From assembly GCA_014652975.1 (NCBI GenBank), contig BMZV01000003.1, positions 248,001 through 312,000 of the forward strand: a stretch of 64,000 bases of DNA. The letters run 5' to 3'. Shown here in pieces: positions 25,357-36,859 of the stretch (its first letter is position 1; the number at the start of each line of letters is the position of its first letter). The translations under genes and the position numbers were made by a program. This DNA comes from Kocuria marina. GTDB taxonomy: Bacteria; Actinomycetota; Actinomycetes; Actinomycetales; Micrococcaceae. The notes beneath the pieces are model-generated. The model made no database searches. It saw only the letters and a list, made by a program, of their open reading frames with translations, and was not told the origin of the DNA.

Positions 25357-25680
25357 GTGTTCGAGATCCTGCTCACCACGGTCTTCGTGGTGCTCCTGGT
25401 CGATGTCGTGGTCGCGTTCGTGGTCACGGCCCGCCGCCCCGTCACCGACCGCTGGCTGTTGTCCCTGCTGCTGAGCGGTACCACCGGCGCCGCGCTCGTC
25501 GTGCTGCTGACCGTGCTGCTTGGCCCCGCGGCGGCGTCGCGATTCCCGGACGTGGCCGTGGGGCTGATCGGGCTGGCCTCGCTCACGGCCGTCGTCCGAC
25601 TGACCGCGGCGCGCACCCCCGGTGCCGCTCGGGGCGCGAGGACGAGCCCCGCGCCGCTTGGAGGCGGTGCCGGCGCATGA
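25357..25680 (+). CDS. mnhF: Mrp/Mnh-type cation/proton antiporter subunit F
   Basis: A 107-residue protein with three hydrophobic helices, the size and layout of MrpF. TARRPVTDRWLLSLLLSGTT corresponds to the family's conserved Arg-Gly-Pro...Asp-Arg region, although the usual Gly is absent. It is followed by RFPDVAVGLIGLASLTAVVR. In working Mrp systems all subunits assemble into one Na+(K+)/H+ antiporter complex in the membrane. Its stop overlaps the ATG of the next gene (ATGA). The frame is intact, but the partner genes are broken, so it is unlikely to serve an active complex. Confidence 0.7.
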   Translation: MFEILLTTVFVVLLVDVVVAFVVTARRPVTDRWLLSLLLSGTTGAALVVLLTVLLGPAAASRFPDVAVGLIGLASLTAVVRLTAARTPGAARGARTSPAPLGGGAGA

Positions 25681-26054
25681 TCACCGGCCTCAGCGCCGTC
25701 CTGATCGTGTGCGGAGCGTTGTTCTTCACCGCGGGCACGGCAGCGTTCATCCGGTTCCCGGACATACGCAGTCAACTGCACGCGCTCACCAAGGCGGACA
25801 ACCTGGGCCCGGGACTCGTCATGGTCGGCGCCGCCGTGTACCTGGGGAGCTGGTCCACCGCGGCGTTGCTCGCGATCGCGTGGGTGCTCATCCTCGGCTC
25901 GGCGTCCGTCTCGGCGCACGCCCTGACCGCGCGGGAAGCCACGGAGCACGACGCCGCTCGCACCCTTGACGGCCCCGGCGCCTCCCCCGCGGTGGGCGAA
26001 ATGGGGTTCCGCTCGCACGGTGAGCGAGTCCGGCACTGCCCGCACGGCAAATGA
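25677..26054 (+). CDS. mnhG: Mrp/Mnh-type cation/proton antiporter subunit G
   Basis: A 125-residue MrpG-like protein with three helices and the family signature AAFIRFPDIRSQLHALTKAD then NLGPGL, where the usual motif is RFPD...R-HA. It begins within the stop of mnhF and is probably coupled to it. The C-terminal 35 residues after the third helix are polar and unlike the family. The coding frame is complete, yet the downstream subunits are damaged. Confidence 0.75.
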   Translation: MITGLSAVLIVCGALFFTAGTAAFIRFPDIRSQLHALTKADNLGPGLVMVGAAVYLGSWSTAALLAIAWVLILGSASVSAHALTAREATEHDAARTLDGPGASPAVGEMGFRSHGERVRHCPHGK

Positions 26055-26096
26055 GTCCAGCGCGCCGGGTACCGCGGACCCGAGGCGGCCCGCCCC

Positions 26097-27357
26097 GTGA
26101 CCGAACTCACCGCCCTCGACGTGGCCCTCGGCGTCGCCGTACTCGCGACCACCGCGGCCACCGTGTTTCCCCCGCGCGCAGCGTGCAGGCCATGTCCTTC
26201 CTGGGTCTGGGGTGCTCGTGATCCTCGTGTGGCTGCGGCTGGGCAGCTCGGACTCCGGCGGTGCGTTCCAGTCCGGGGCTGTGCTGGCGGGCGCGCTCAT
26301 CCTGCTGCGCAGCGCCGGGGTGCCCCTGGACCGGCTGACCGGCCGGTGGCTACGGCCCCTACTGATCGTGGGCGTGATCGGTTTCATCATGACCGGGGCG
26401 CTGGCCGTCTCGCTCGGTAACGCGCGGCTGCGGTGGTCCCCGGAATGGTCCTTCGCGGCCATGCTCACCGTGGAGATCGCGCTGACCGCCGGGATCGTGC
26501 GCGTGGTGGACGACGTGTACGGGATCTACGTGGCCTCGGAACTTGGCGTGCTCACCCCGTTGCTGATCGTTGCGTGCTTAACCATCCTGTACGGCTGCTA
26601 CCAGGCCCGGCGCCAGGAGGACCTCAAGAAGCGGCTCGCGTACTCCACGGTCTCGCACGTCAGCTACGTGGTGGTCGGGATCTCCCTGGTCACGCTCGCG
26701 GGGACCACGCGCGGTGTGGTGCACCTGGTGCACCAGGGACTCATGAAGATCGCCCTGTTCTTCTGCGCGGGACTGTTCGCCGAGGCCCTGGGCATCACCA
26801 AGCTCTCGCAGATGCACGGTCTGGGTCGGCGCATGCCGTGGACCTCCGCGGCCTTCACCGTGGGCGCGTTCGGCATGATCGGTCTGCCCGTGACCGCCGG
26901 TTTCGTGTCCGAGTGGATGCTAGGCCTGGGTGCCCTGGAGTCGGAACACCCCTGGGTCGTGGGCGTGCTGATCGCCTCGTCTCTGCTCAACGCCATGTAT
27001 TTCCTGCCGGCGGTCTACCGCATGTGGTTCCGCGACCCCGCTGACCAGGACGCTTCCCCGGCGACGGCCAGGGACGGCTCGGTGGCGGGGTCCGAAACCA
27101 GCACCGCGGGGCCCGGGGACAGTTCGGCGACACCGTCCGAGGACGGCACCCCGGTGGCGTCGGACAGCAGCACCGCGACGTCCGACGGCAGCACAGCCGC
27201 GCAGCCCGGCGCGACCGTCGTGGTGCGGGAACCGGCCAGTCTGCTGGTGCCCACCGTGATCACCGCGGCCGCGTCCGTGTTCGTGGGCCTCGCGGCGTCG
27301 CTCGAGTTCGCGCCGCTGCAGATCGCCCGCCAGATCGCAGAGGAGGTGCTCGGCTGA
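26097..27357 (+). pseudogene. Mrp antiporter subunits A/B-like and D fused by deletion, frameshifted
   Basis: From GTG 26097 the frame reads MTELTALDVALGVAVLATTA like an Mrp A/B (DUF4040) domain. Two frame changes within about 50 bp of 26180 are then needed to reach AMSFLGLG and LVILVWLRLGSSDSGGAFQS. After a MnhB-like segment the same frame jumps near 26525 into the second half of a proton-translocating MnhD/NuoM-like subunit. That half has LKKRLAYSTVSHVSYVVVG, HLVHQGLMKIALFFCAGLF and GLPVTAGFVSEWML. The end of subunit B, all of C and the first half of D are gone. A Ser/Thr/Ala-rich stretch occurs near 27050-27220. It contains a TTA codon at 26578-26580. The TGA at 27355-27357 overlaps the next ATG. 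Confidence 0.75.
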
Positions 27358-27987
27358 TGCTCTTCGCCCTCACGTTCCTGGTCCCGATCGCGGTGGTCGC
27401 CGTCGTCGTGCTCGCGGGAGTGCTGCCGGCACAGCGCGCGGCCCCCGTGCGCCGCGGCGCCGCCCTATGTGCCGCACTGGCCGCGGTGCCGGCCGGGCTG
27501 CTGGCGGTGTTCGGTGACCGCGAGTCCGTGGACGTCCCGTGGTTGTTGTTCGGCGCCCGCTTCTCGGTGGACGCCGTGGCCCGGCCCCTGTTGTTGATCG
27601 CCGCGCTGCTGTACGGCGGGTCCCTGCTGGCCCTGACGTAGCTCAAACTGCGCCACACCGAACGGCACCAGGGTGCGCTCACCGCCTTCATGCTCTTGTC
27701 CTTCGTGGGCAACATCGGCACGTACCTGGCCGCCGTCGCTGGCCCCGGACGCGTTCGACACGTACGTGTCCAAACAAGCCGTATCACCCATCTCCGTACT
27801 GGGAGGGGGCCTGGACTCGATCCTGCCGCTCGTGGCCACCGGTTCCACCCTGCTGCTCATGCGGTTCACATGGCTGGTATGGACGGCGGAGCGCGATCCG
27901 CGTCGCAGGCCCGACGGCGAATTGGTCTCGTGGTTGCTCGTGGCCGCGGCGGGCATCGTGGTGCCGTGGCTCGTGGGCGAGCGCTGA
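27357..27987 (+). pseudogene. Second MnhD-like proton-conducting subunit, nonsense plus core deletion
   Basis: ATG 27357 opens a membrane protein whose start (FGARFSVDAVARPLLLIAAL) matches the N-terminus of MnhD/NuoM-like subunits. A TAG at 27639-27641 interrupts it, after which the same frame continues LKLRHTERHQGALTAFMLLS and VGNIGTYLAAV. Near 27735 the sequence switches frame to a C-terminal portion (PISVLGGGLDSILPLVATGS, ELVSWLLVAAAGIVVPWLV) ending at TGA 27985-27987. The central 300 or so residues, with the proton-path lysines and glutamate, are missing. Confidence 0.65.
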
Positions 27988-28295
27988 ACCCCGCGCGCGG
28001 CGGTGTGGACGTGGCGCTGCGTGCCCTGAAACCCACGGTGGACGCCGATCCCCAGGTGGTCGTCGCACCCCTGGAACTCCCGCCGGGAGCCGCGCGACAG
28101 GTGGCCCTGATCCTCATGCCGGGCTCCATGATCCAGCGGATGATCACCGAGGACGGGGAACCCGCCCACGAGCCCGATCACTCACCCACGCACGTGGAAC
28201 TGCACACCCTGTCCCTGTCACTGGGGCCGACCGGCCAGTGGCGGGAACTGCAGCACCGCACCCGTCACGCCGTGGACCCCGACCCGGGACTCTGA
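27985..28295 (+). pseudogene. Mrp antiporter subunit E remnant
   Basis: Reads VDVALRALKPTVDADPQVVV then PLELPPGAARQVALILMPGS, matching the C-terminal cytoplasmic half of MrpE/MnhE (NVDVALRAL..., TPGT/MPGS region), and ends HTLSLSLGPTGQWRELQHRT. The membrane-spanning N-terminal half is absent. About eight residues normally found between ARQVAL and LMPGS also appear deleted. No start codon with a ribosome site is visible. It closes the decayed operon. Confidence 0.6.
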
Positions 28296-28427
28296 CCAGC
28301 GAACGCGCCACCGCCCATGCCCGCGGTGGTCACGGCACACGCATGATCGCGCATGAGTGATCGGGGCAGTCATGATCGGACCGCCCCTCGGGAACGTCAC
28401 CCCACCGGGGCGAACGCCGTACGAGGG

Positions 28428-28982
28428 TCAGTCCGCGCTGCGCCACGCGGGATCGCATGCGCAGTGGTCCCGGGACCAGGTGTCGGAGATCAGCTCGAGG
28501 GTCTCGTCCCCCAGGGGGTTCACCCCCGGACCGGCCGCGAGGCTGTGCCCCACGAGCACGTGCAGGCACTTCACGCGCGTGGGCATGCCGCCCGCGGAGA
28601 TCCCCTCGATCTCGGGAACCTCGCCGATCCCCGTTTCCTCCCCGATCCGGCGCCGCTGCTCCAGGTAATGCTCGTGCGCGGCCCGGTACCGCTCGGCGAG
28701 TTCCGGGTCCTCAGTGATCCGGTCGGACATGCCGTACATGGTGCCCTCGGCCTCGAGCCGGGACACCGCGGACGTGATCACGGGGTGCGTGAGGTAGAAG
28801 ACCGTGGGGAACGGGGAACCGTTGCTCAACCGGGGGGCCGTGGCCACGACCAGCGGGTTCCCGCACACGCAGCGCGCCGCGATCTCCACGACGTCCCGCG
28901 GGGGCCGACCCAGCTGGTGTCCCACCACGGTGCGGTCCTGATCGGTCACGGACGGGCGGTGTTCATGGGCCGCTGCGGTCAC
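28428..28982 (-). CDS. DUF501 domain protein
   Basis: A 184-residue protein of the DUF501 family, almost always encoded between a FtsB/DivIC-like gene and a Ppx/GppA gene in actinobacteria. Recognisable segments are LGRPPRDVVEIAARCVCGNP, PTVFYLTHPVITSAVSRLEA and RVKCLHVLVGHSLAAGPGVN, PLGDETLELI. The conserved Cys and His residues suggest metal binding, but no activity is known. Its GTG start overlaps the stop of the FtsB-like gene (GTGA), so the two are coupled. The usual neighbour ppx is about 3.2 kb away beyond the damaged antiporter operon. Confidence 0.88.
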   Translation of the reverse strand: MTAAAHEHRPSVTDQDRTVVGHQLGRPPRDVVEIAARCVCGNPLVVATAPRLSNGSPFPTVFYLTHPVITSAVSRLEAEGTMYGMSDRITEDPELAERYRAAHEHYLEQRRRIGEETGIGEVPEIEGISAGGMPTRVKCLHVLVGHSLAAGPGVNPLGDETLELISDTWSRDHCACDPAWRSAD

Positions 28983-29608
28983 TGATTGCCACTTCCTCGG
29001 GTCTGCGGTTCAAGGGTGATCTGTTCGGGCGGGTACGCGGAGTCCACCACGGACTGCCACAGCCCGTCCGCCCACGCCGGCTTGCTAGCCTCGACCTGCT
29101 CGGCGGAGGATTCGACGCTCTGGCGCACGCCCGGTTGCGCGCCGAGCACCAGGTAGGCGTTCTCCCCCGGCATCACGTAGGACATCCGCTCACGCGCTTG
29201 TTGCTCCACGTAGGAGTCGTCCCCCCACAGTTGTTCCTCGTGCTTGAGCTGCTGTTGTCGCTCTTGTTCGTGGGCGATGCTCTGCTGCAGCGCGGAGATC
29301 TGCGCGCGCTGGTCGAAGAAGATCTTGGTGGTGGGCGCGGCCAAGAACACGATGAGCGTGGCCACCACGATCAGGGCCACGAGGCGCCCGTTGAACGAGT
29401 GGGCGGGTGTGGGGGCCGCGAGCGTCGACGAGCCGCCAGCGCTGTCCTGGGAGGGGGTGTCCCTCAGCGAGTCCCGTTTCGCGGACCGTTGCGTGTCCCG
29501 CGGAGGGTTGCGCCGAGCGTCCCGCGAGCGCCCGCCGCGCGGTTCGCGCGGGGTGTCGTCAGCGGGCTCGGGGCCCATACGGGGGATCCGCGGGCGGGGT
29601 CCGACCAT
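28979..29608 (-). CDS. Septum formation initiator (FtsB/DivIC-like)
   Basis: A 209-residue bitopic protein of the divisome. A long Arg/Pro/Asp-rich cytoplasmic region (residues 1-75) is followed by one helix (LVALIVVATLIVFLAAP), then a coiled coil starting FFDQRAQISALQQSIAHEQE, and the family motif YVEQQARERMSYVMPGENAY. It is expected to join FtsL/FtsQ in septal peptidoglycan synthesis control. It is encoded downstream of eno, the standard actinobacterial order. ATG 29608 follows GGGAGGCACCC. Confidence 0.88.
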   Translation of the reverse strand: MVGPRPRIPRMGPEPADDTPREPRGGRSRDARRNPPRDTQRSAKRDSLRDTPSQDSAGGSSTLAAPTPAHSFNGRLVALIVVATLIVFLAAPTTKIFFDQRAQISALQQSIAHEQERQQQLKHEEQLWGDDSYVEQQARERMSYVMPGENAYLVLGAQPGVRQSVESSAEQVEASKPAWADGLWQSVVDSAYPPEQITLEPQTRGSGNQ

Positions 29609-29661
29609 GGGTGCCTCCCGGGTGACGTGGGTGGTTCGTGCTCGGTCAGTCTACCCGCAGC

Positions 29662-29703
29662 ACGACGCCGCCCGGCCCCGGGAACGGGGGCGAGCGGCGT
29701 CGT
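29662..29703 (-). terminator. eno terminator-like inverted repeat of the GACGACGC family
   Basis: ACGACGCCGC (29662-29671) and GCGGCGTCGT (29694-29703) form a perfect 10-bp stem with a 22-base GC-rich loop, 41 bp past the enolase stop and before the FtsB-like start. No T-run is present. Confidence 0.55.
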
Positions 29704-29743
29704 CGTCAGGGAACCCACGGCGGCACGGGGGCCGCCGCACAGC

Positions 29744-32068
<2,325 letters not shown>

Positions 32069-32072
<4 letters not shown>

Positions 32073-33229
32073 GCGTCCTCACCCGTCACGTGGCGTTCGA
32101 GCCATTCCTGATAGGCCCGCGGCACGAACGCCGCGCGGGCCGCGTTGCGCTGCACCGCGACCAGATCGGCCTCGTCCCACCCCGCCTGCTCACGCAACAG
32201 CTCGAGCTCGTTGCCCACGGAGGTGTCGCTCATGAGCCGGTTATCCGGGGAGATCGTGACCGCGAAGCCGTGCCGCAGAAACCGGGTGGCCGGGTGATGA
32301 GCGATGTCGTCCCCCCACACCGCGCTCGCACCGGTCTGCAGGTTGGAGCACGGGCAGACCTCCAGCGCGATCCTGCGGTCGCGGATCCACCGGGACAGCG
32401 GCGACCGCGCATCGGGGTCCTCGTTGAGCAACCGCACGCCGTGACCCAGGCGCAGGGCGCGTCCGGCGGTGAGCGCATCCGCCATGGACTCCGCACCGTC
32501 CGCTTCACCCGCATGCAGCGTCACGGGGATGAAGTTCTCCGCGAGCAGGTCCAGGGCCGCGCGGTGATCCGACGCCGGGAAACCACGCTCGGGTCCCGCT
32601 AGGTCGAACGCGACCACGGACCCGGGTGCGGGTTCGCTGGGGACGCCCCCGTGCGCCGTCGTGGTGTCCGACGCCGCGTTATCGGATGCCGCGGCGCGTA
32701 CGCGGCGCACCACGAGCTCGGCGATCTCGAGAGAGCGGTCCAGGTGGCGCATGGCGCACAGGATCTGCACGACTGAGAGGTGACCGCCCGCGGCCTTGAC
32801 CTCGGCCACGCCCTCGGCGAGACCGGCCTGCACGGCGTCCACGGCGGCGTCGAGCGTGAGGCCACCGGCCACGTGCTGTTCCGGAGCCCAGCGCACTTCC
32901 GCGTGCACGATCCCGTCCGCCGCGCAGTCCGCGACGTACTCGCGGGCCACCCGGCGCAGCGCGTCCGCGGTCTGGGTCACGGCCACGGTGTGCGCGAAGG
33001 TCTCCAGGTAGCGCTCCAGGCTGCCCGAGTTGGCGCTCTCCCGGAACCAGCGACCGAGTGCGGCGGGGTCCGTGGCGGGCAGCTCATGACCGATCCCGGC
33101 GGCGAGGTCGATGATCGTGGCCGGACGCAGCGCGCCGTCCAGGTGATCGTGCAGACAGATCCGGCGGTGTGGCCCGAAGCCCCCGTCCGTGGTGCGGGCG
33201 GGGGCCTCGGGAATGGTGCGGGACGTCAT
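32069..33229 (-). CDS. add: Adenosine deaminase
   Basis: A 386-residue zinc enzyme converting (deoxy)adenosine to (deoxy)inosine in purine salvage. Motifs are LHDHLDGALRPATII (two zinc His), VTLHAGEADGAESMADAL (His and catalytic Glu), LRLGHGVRLLNEDPDAR and AVTISPDNRLMSDTSV (zinc Asp pair). It overlaps mazG by four bases and lies next to a hypothetical gene and cdd. Together with the nucleoside ABC transporter upstream this forms a nucleoside uptake-and-deamination locus. ATG 33229. Confidence 0.93.
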
Positions 33230-33232
33230 GGA

Positions 33233-34852
33233 TCAGTAGTTCCAGTCCTGCAGGGCGTCGTTGACGTGCTCGGGGATGTTGGAGCCGGTGCGCGGGTACA
33301 TGCGCAGTTCCTCGAGGTAGTTCTGCCCCGGCAGGCGCTGCTCATAGCGCACGAAGGCCTCCTCGTCCGAGTAGTCGAACGTGACCTCGGGCGGGACGCC
33401 CGGGCGGAAGCGGAACATCATGGCCAGCGGTGCGCCGGAGCCTTCCACGTAGGAGTCGTCCTTGAGCTCCTGGACCTTGAGCAGTTCCTCCGGGACCAGC
33501 TCGAAGGTCGGACGCTGATCCCAGAACCCGTTGAGGCGCACGTGGGTCAGCGCGTCGTAGTACGTGCCCAGAGCGCGCACGCGGATCAACACGGTGGAGA
33601 CGTCCCGCGCGGTGCCCTCGGAGTCGAACAGGTGCCGCTGCGCGTCCGCCAAGCGGGAGACCACGTCACCCGTGGTCAGCGCGAGGTTGCCCGGGGCCAA
33701 CGCGTCCGGGTCGAGTCCCTGCTCCGGCTCGGCCCCGCGGTACGACGGCGCCACGTCCGTGGCGAGCGCGACCTGCGGTGCGCTCGCGGGGTCGTCCTCA
33801 GCATCCTGCACAGAGGCGGCGGACACGAGGTTCTCGGCGGGTTCCGTGCCGAACTCGGACTCGTCCACGTGGGCCGGGAGGTCCTCGGGGCTGGACTCAT
33901 CGTTCTCGGTGGCCCGTTCCTCGGTCGCGTCGATCACCTCGGGACGATCCTCGGTGCTCTGCGCGACGGGCTCGGCGTGGAGGGCCGACTCCCGCTGCTC
34001 GAACTGTCCCCGCTCGTCGAGCGGCTCCGACCGCTGGGGCTGCTCGGCCTCTTCCTGCTGCGCCGTGAGCTCGGCGGCATCCCGATCGGCCACCGCGGGC
34101 GTCTCGAGGGACTCGTCCTGCACGACCGGGGCCGCGTCACCGGCCGTGAGCACCTCGCCGTCCTCGACGGGTTCGCTCGGCCCGTGCTCGGGCACCACCC
34201 GCACGGCGTCGTCGTCGCCCTGGGTGGTGTCGGCCGGGACTGTCCCGGCGGCGGGCCGGGAGTCCTCGGCGAGCGCGCCGTCGACGACGGGGGCCCCGGC
34301 CACCGGGGCATGCTGCGACGCCTCCGCCGGGGCGCCGTGCACGTACTGCTCCGTGCGGGACTCTCCGTTGGGGAAGTCGTAGGTCACGGTGATCTCGCGC
34401 TGCCCGTCGTGCGGGTTGGCGGCGATCAGGTCCAGCTGACGCCACGGCCCCACGGGGGTGTTCATGGCCTGGGTGTAGAGATCCGCGACGTCGTCGAACA
34501 GCGGCGAGCCCTGGTCCACGGTGCCGTTCTCGACCTCGTCCTGGGCGTCCCCGACGGCCTGGCGGGTCTGGTGCGTCATGATGTTGCCCGACTGCACGAG
34601 GGTCAGCCGCGCACGGTCCGCGCCGCGGGACAGCAACAGCTCCACGAGGTTGCGCAGCGCACCGGACTCCGGCAGGGCGACTGCGTTCGGATCATGACGA
34701 CGCGGCGCGTTCTCCTGCGCCTGCTGCGGTGCCTCGGGAGCGCCCTGCGCGCTCTGGGGAGCGGCCGCAGGGTCGACGGGGCGGGCGCCGGGAGCCGGCT
34801 GGGGTGTCGGGGTGTCGTTCTTCTTGCTGCGGAACAGATCTCTCAGACCCAC
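33233..34852 (-). CDS. Large acidic hypothetical protein, two end domains joined by a disordered linker
   Basis: A 539-residue cytoplasmic protein with no signal or membrane segment. Residues 1-55 are basic, then Pro/Ala/Gln-rich. Residues 60-170 form a folded-looking domain (LVELLLSRGADRARLTLVQS, WRQLDLIAANPHDGQREITV). About residues 180-400 are a Glu/Asp/Ala/Gln-rich linker of low complexity. Residues 410-539 form a second domain (ALTHVRLNGFWDQRPTFELV, MFRFRPGVPPEVTFDYSDEE). Both folded parts recall small YezG/DUF600-type immunity-like domains (Trp near the start, then beta strands ending in a TFDY-like motif), but the match is weak. GTG 34852 is chosen because AAGGGAAACG precedes it. It stops 3 bp before add. 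Confidence 0.65.
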   Translation of the reverse strand: MGLRDLFRSKKNDTPTPQPAPGARPVDPAAAPQSAQGAPEAPQQAQENAPRRHDPNAVALPESGALRNLVELLLSRGADRARLTLVQSGNIMTHQTRQAVGDAQDEVENGTVDQGSPLFDDVADLYTQAMNTPVGPWRQLDLIAANPHDGQREITVTYDFPNGESRTEQYVHGAPAEASQHAPVAGAPVVDGALAEDSRPAAGTVPADTTQGDDDAVRVVPEHGPSEPVEDGEVLTAGDAAPVVQDESLETPAVADRDAAELTAQQEEAEQPQRSEPLDERGQFEQRESALHAEPVAQSTEDRPEVIDATEERATENDESSPEDLPAHVDESEFGTEPAENLVSAASVQDAEDDPASAPQVALATDVAPSYRGAEPEQGLDPDALAPGNLALTTGDVVSRLADAQRHLFDSEGTARDVSTVLIRVRALGTYYDALTHVRLNGFWDQRPTFELVPEELLKVQELKDDSYVEGSGAPLAMMFRFRPGVPPEVTFDYSDEEAFVRYEQRLPGQNYLEELRMYPRTGSNIPEHVNDALQDWNY

Positions 34853-34977
34853 GTGTTCGTTTCCCTTCCAGAGCCGGGCTTGGTTTCCTGCAAAGTATAG
34901 GTGGCGCGGACTCCACGGATACCGGGAACCGGGCCCGTGCGCCGGTCCGTGACGGGCTCGACGTCGCTTCGCCCCGG

Positions 34978-35385
34978 TTACAGGTTCTCCGGCCCGAACG
35001 CGTCCGGGAGCACCTGGTCCATGGTGCGGACCCCGCTGACCGTGAGCAGTTCCATCCCCGGGGCCCTGTGTTCGTAGAGCAGCTGCCGGCAGCGCCCGCA
35101 CGGCATGAGCACCTCCCCGTGGCCGTCCACGCACACGAACGCCACGAGCTTGCCCCCGCCGGACATGAACAGCGCGCTCACCATGGAGCACTCGGCGCAC
35201 AGGGTCACCCCGTAGGACGCGTTCTCGATGTTCGCGCCCGTGACCACGCGGCCGTCGTCCACGAGTGCGGCCGCCCCCACCGGGTATCGGGAGTACGGCG
35301 AGTAGGAGTGGGCCAGGGCGTCCGTGGCGGCACGCTGCAGCTCGCGCCACGTGGCCTCGTCCACCGGGTTGCGGGTGCCACTCAT
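34978..35385 (-). CDS. cdd: Cytidine deaminase
   Basis: A 135-residue homotetrameric-type cytidine deaminase converting (deoxy)cytidine to (deoxy)uridine. Motifs are YSPYSRYPVGAAALVDDGRV, the zinc/catalytic motif NIENASYGVTLCAECSMVSA (Cys-Ala-Glu) and PCGRCRQLLYE (PCxxC). ATG 35383-35385 has GAGAGGC about 9 bp upstream. It lies downstream of the nucleoside ABC permeases, separated by a GACGACGC-type hairpin that may reduce read-through. Confidence 0.93.
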   Translation of the reverse strand: MSGTRNPVDEATWRELQRAATDALAHSYSPYSRYPVGAAALVDDGRVVTGANIENASYGVTLCAECSMVSALFMSGGGKLVAFVCVDGHGEVLMPCGRCRQLLYEHRAPGMELLTVSGVRTMDQVLPDAFGPENL

Positions 35386-35466
35386 GATCGTTGCCTCTCC
35401 TCGTCGCTCGAACGTCAGGATTGTCCGGTTCCGGAACTGCTCGGTCTCGCGTTTGCACCACCGGTC

Positions 35467-35512
35467 GACGACGCCGCGTGGCCATGCGAGCGGCGCACGC
35501 GGCGCCGTCGTC
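35467..35512 (-). terminator. Bulged GACGACGC-family inverted repeat after the permease operon
   Basis: GACGACGCCGCGTG (35467-35480) pairs with CACGCGGC (35496-35503) and GTCGTC (35507-35512), leaving a three-base GCC bulge and a 15-base loop. It stands between the permease stop at 35528 and the cdd start at 35385. Confidence 0.55.
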
Positions 35513-35527
35513 GTACCGCGGTGCGCG

Positions 35528-36859
35528 TCATTCCTTGGTGTACGGCTCGCCCGAGGCGGCCGGGCCGCGGGAACGGCCCACGAGACCCGCCACCGCGAGG
35601 ATCGTGACCACGTACGGCAGCATGGCCAGGAACTGGCTGGGCACAGGGGTGCCCAGGAAGGACAGGATGGATTCCAGGTTGGATGCGAACCCGAACAGCA
35701 GGGACGCGAGCAGCGCACCCACGGGGTTCCAGCGGCCGAAGATCAGCGCGGCCAGGGCGATGTACCCGGCGCCCGCGGTCATATCGCGCGTGAACGCGGA
35801 GACCGAGACGAGCGTGTAGAACGCCCCGCCCAGACCGGCCACGGCGCCGCCCAACAACACGTTGCGCACGCGCAGCGCGTTCACCGAGACGCCCAGGGTG
35901 TCCGCGGCCTTGGGGTGCTCCCCCACCGCGCGAGTACGCAGACCCCATCGGGTCCGGTACAGCGCGAACCACACCACGATCACCGCGAGGTACATGATGT
36001 AGCCGATCACCGACTGGTCGAACAGCACGGGGCCCACCACGGGGATTTCGGCGAGGACCGGGATGCGCACGTGCGGCAAGCGGTCCGGTGCGTTGAAGGA
36101 CGCGGCGTTGGGCTCGAGCACGGTCGCGAAGAGGAACCCGGTCAGGCCGGAGACGAGCACGTTGAGCACCACGCCCACGATCACCTGGTTCACGCGGTAG
36201 CGGATCGCGAACAGCGCGAGCACGGCGGAGACCAGCACCGCTCCCAGCATCGCCGCGAGCAGACCCACCCAGGGGTTGCCGGCCACGGTCCCGGCGACCG
36301 CGGCGGAGAACGCACCGAAGAGCAGCTGGGCCTCGATCGCGATGTTCACCACGCCCGAGCGCTCACACAGTAGACCGCCCAGGGAACCGAACACGAGCGG
36401 CGTGGCGAGTGCTACGGACCCCGCGAGCAACGCCGTGATGGAGATGCTGGGCGTCTGGGCGGTGCTCACGATCCACACCAGGAACCCGGTCACGAAGAAG
36501 AAACCGGCCACGATCACCGCCCAGCGCGGCAGCTTGCGCGCCTGCACGGCCGCGTACACCGCGAGGGCGGCGAGCACGATCGTGACCACCCAACCGTAGG
36601 GGGCGGAGGGCACGGAGACGTCGGGCAGGCGGATGGCATCGCCGTCGTTCGAGACCCGGAAGTCCACGCTCTGCCCGGAGGCGTTCAGCGCGAAGACGAT
36701 CAGGGACACGAGCGCCAGGACACCCAGGCCGATTGCGGGCCGCAGGGTCCGCACACCCACGGCGCGGTTCGCGGCGGAGGTGGCCAGAGAGGCTTCGGGC
36801 GCGGGCTCCGGGGATCCGGACGTAGGACCGGAGGGCTGCGAAGTGATAGCGGTACTCAC
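35528..36859 (-). CDS. Nucleoside ABC transporter permease (second subunit)
   Basis: A 443-residue inner-membrane permease of the BPD_transp_2 (ribose/nucleoside) type, with about ten helices. Family-typical segments are FGSLGGLLCERSGVVNIAIE and GAFSAAVAGTVAGNPWVGLL, ALRVRNVLLGGAVAGLGGAF. The N-terminal 130 residues carry extra helices before the core. The GTG start (36857-36859) overlaps the stop of the first permease by two to four bases. It forms a heterodimer channel with that protein. Confidence 0.92.
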   Translation of the reverse strand: MSTAITSQPSGPTSGSPEPAPEASLATSAANRAVGVRTLRPAIGLGVLALVSLIVFALNASGQSVDFRVSNDGDAIRLPDVSVPSAPYGWVVTIVLAALAVYAAVQARKLPRWAVIVAGFFFVTGFLVWIVSTAQTPSISITALLAGSVALATPLVFGSLGGLLCERSGVVNIAIEAQLLFGAFSAAVAGTVAGNPWVGLLAAMLGAVLVSAVLALFAIRYRVNQVIVGVVLNVLVSGLTGFLFATVLEPNAASFNAPDRLPHVRIPVLAEIPVVGPVLFDQSVIGYIMYLAVIVVWFALYRTRWGLRTRAVGEHPKAADTLGVSVNALRVRNVLLGGAVAGLGGAFYTLVSVSAFTRDMTAGAGYIALAALIFGRWNPVGALLASLLFGFASNLESILSFLGTPVPSQFLAMLPYVVTILAVAGLVGRSRGPAASGEPYTKE

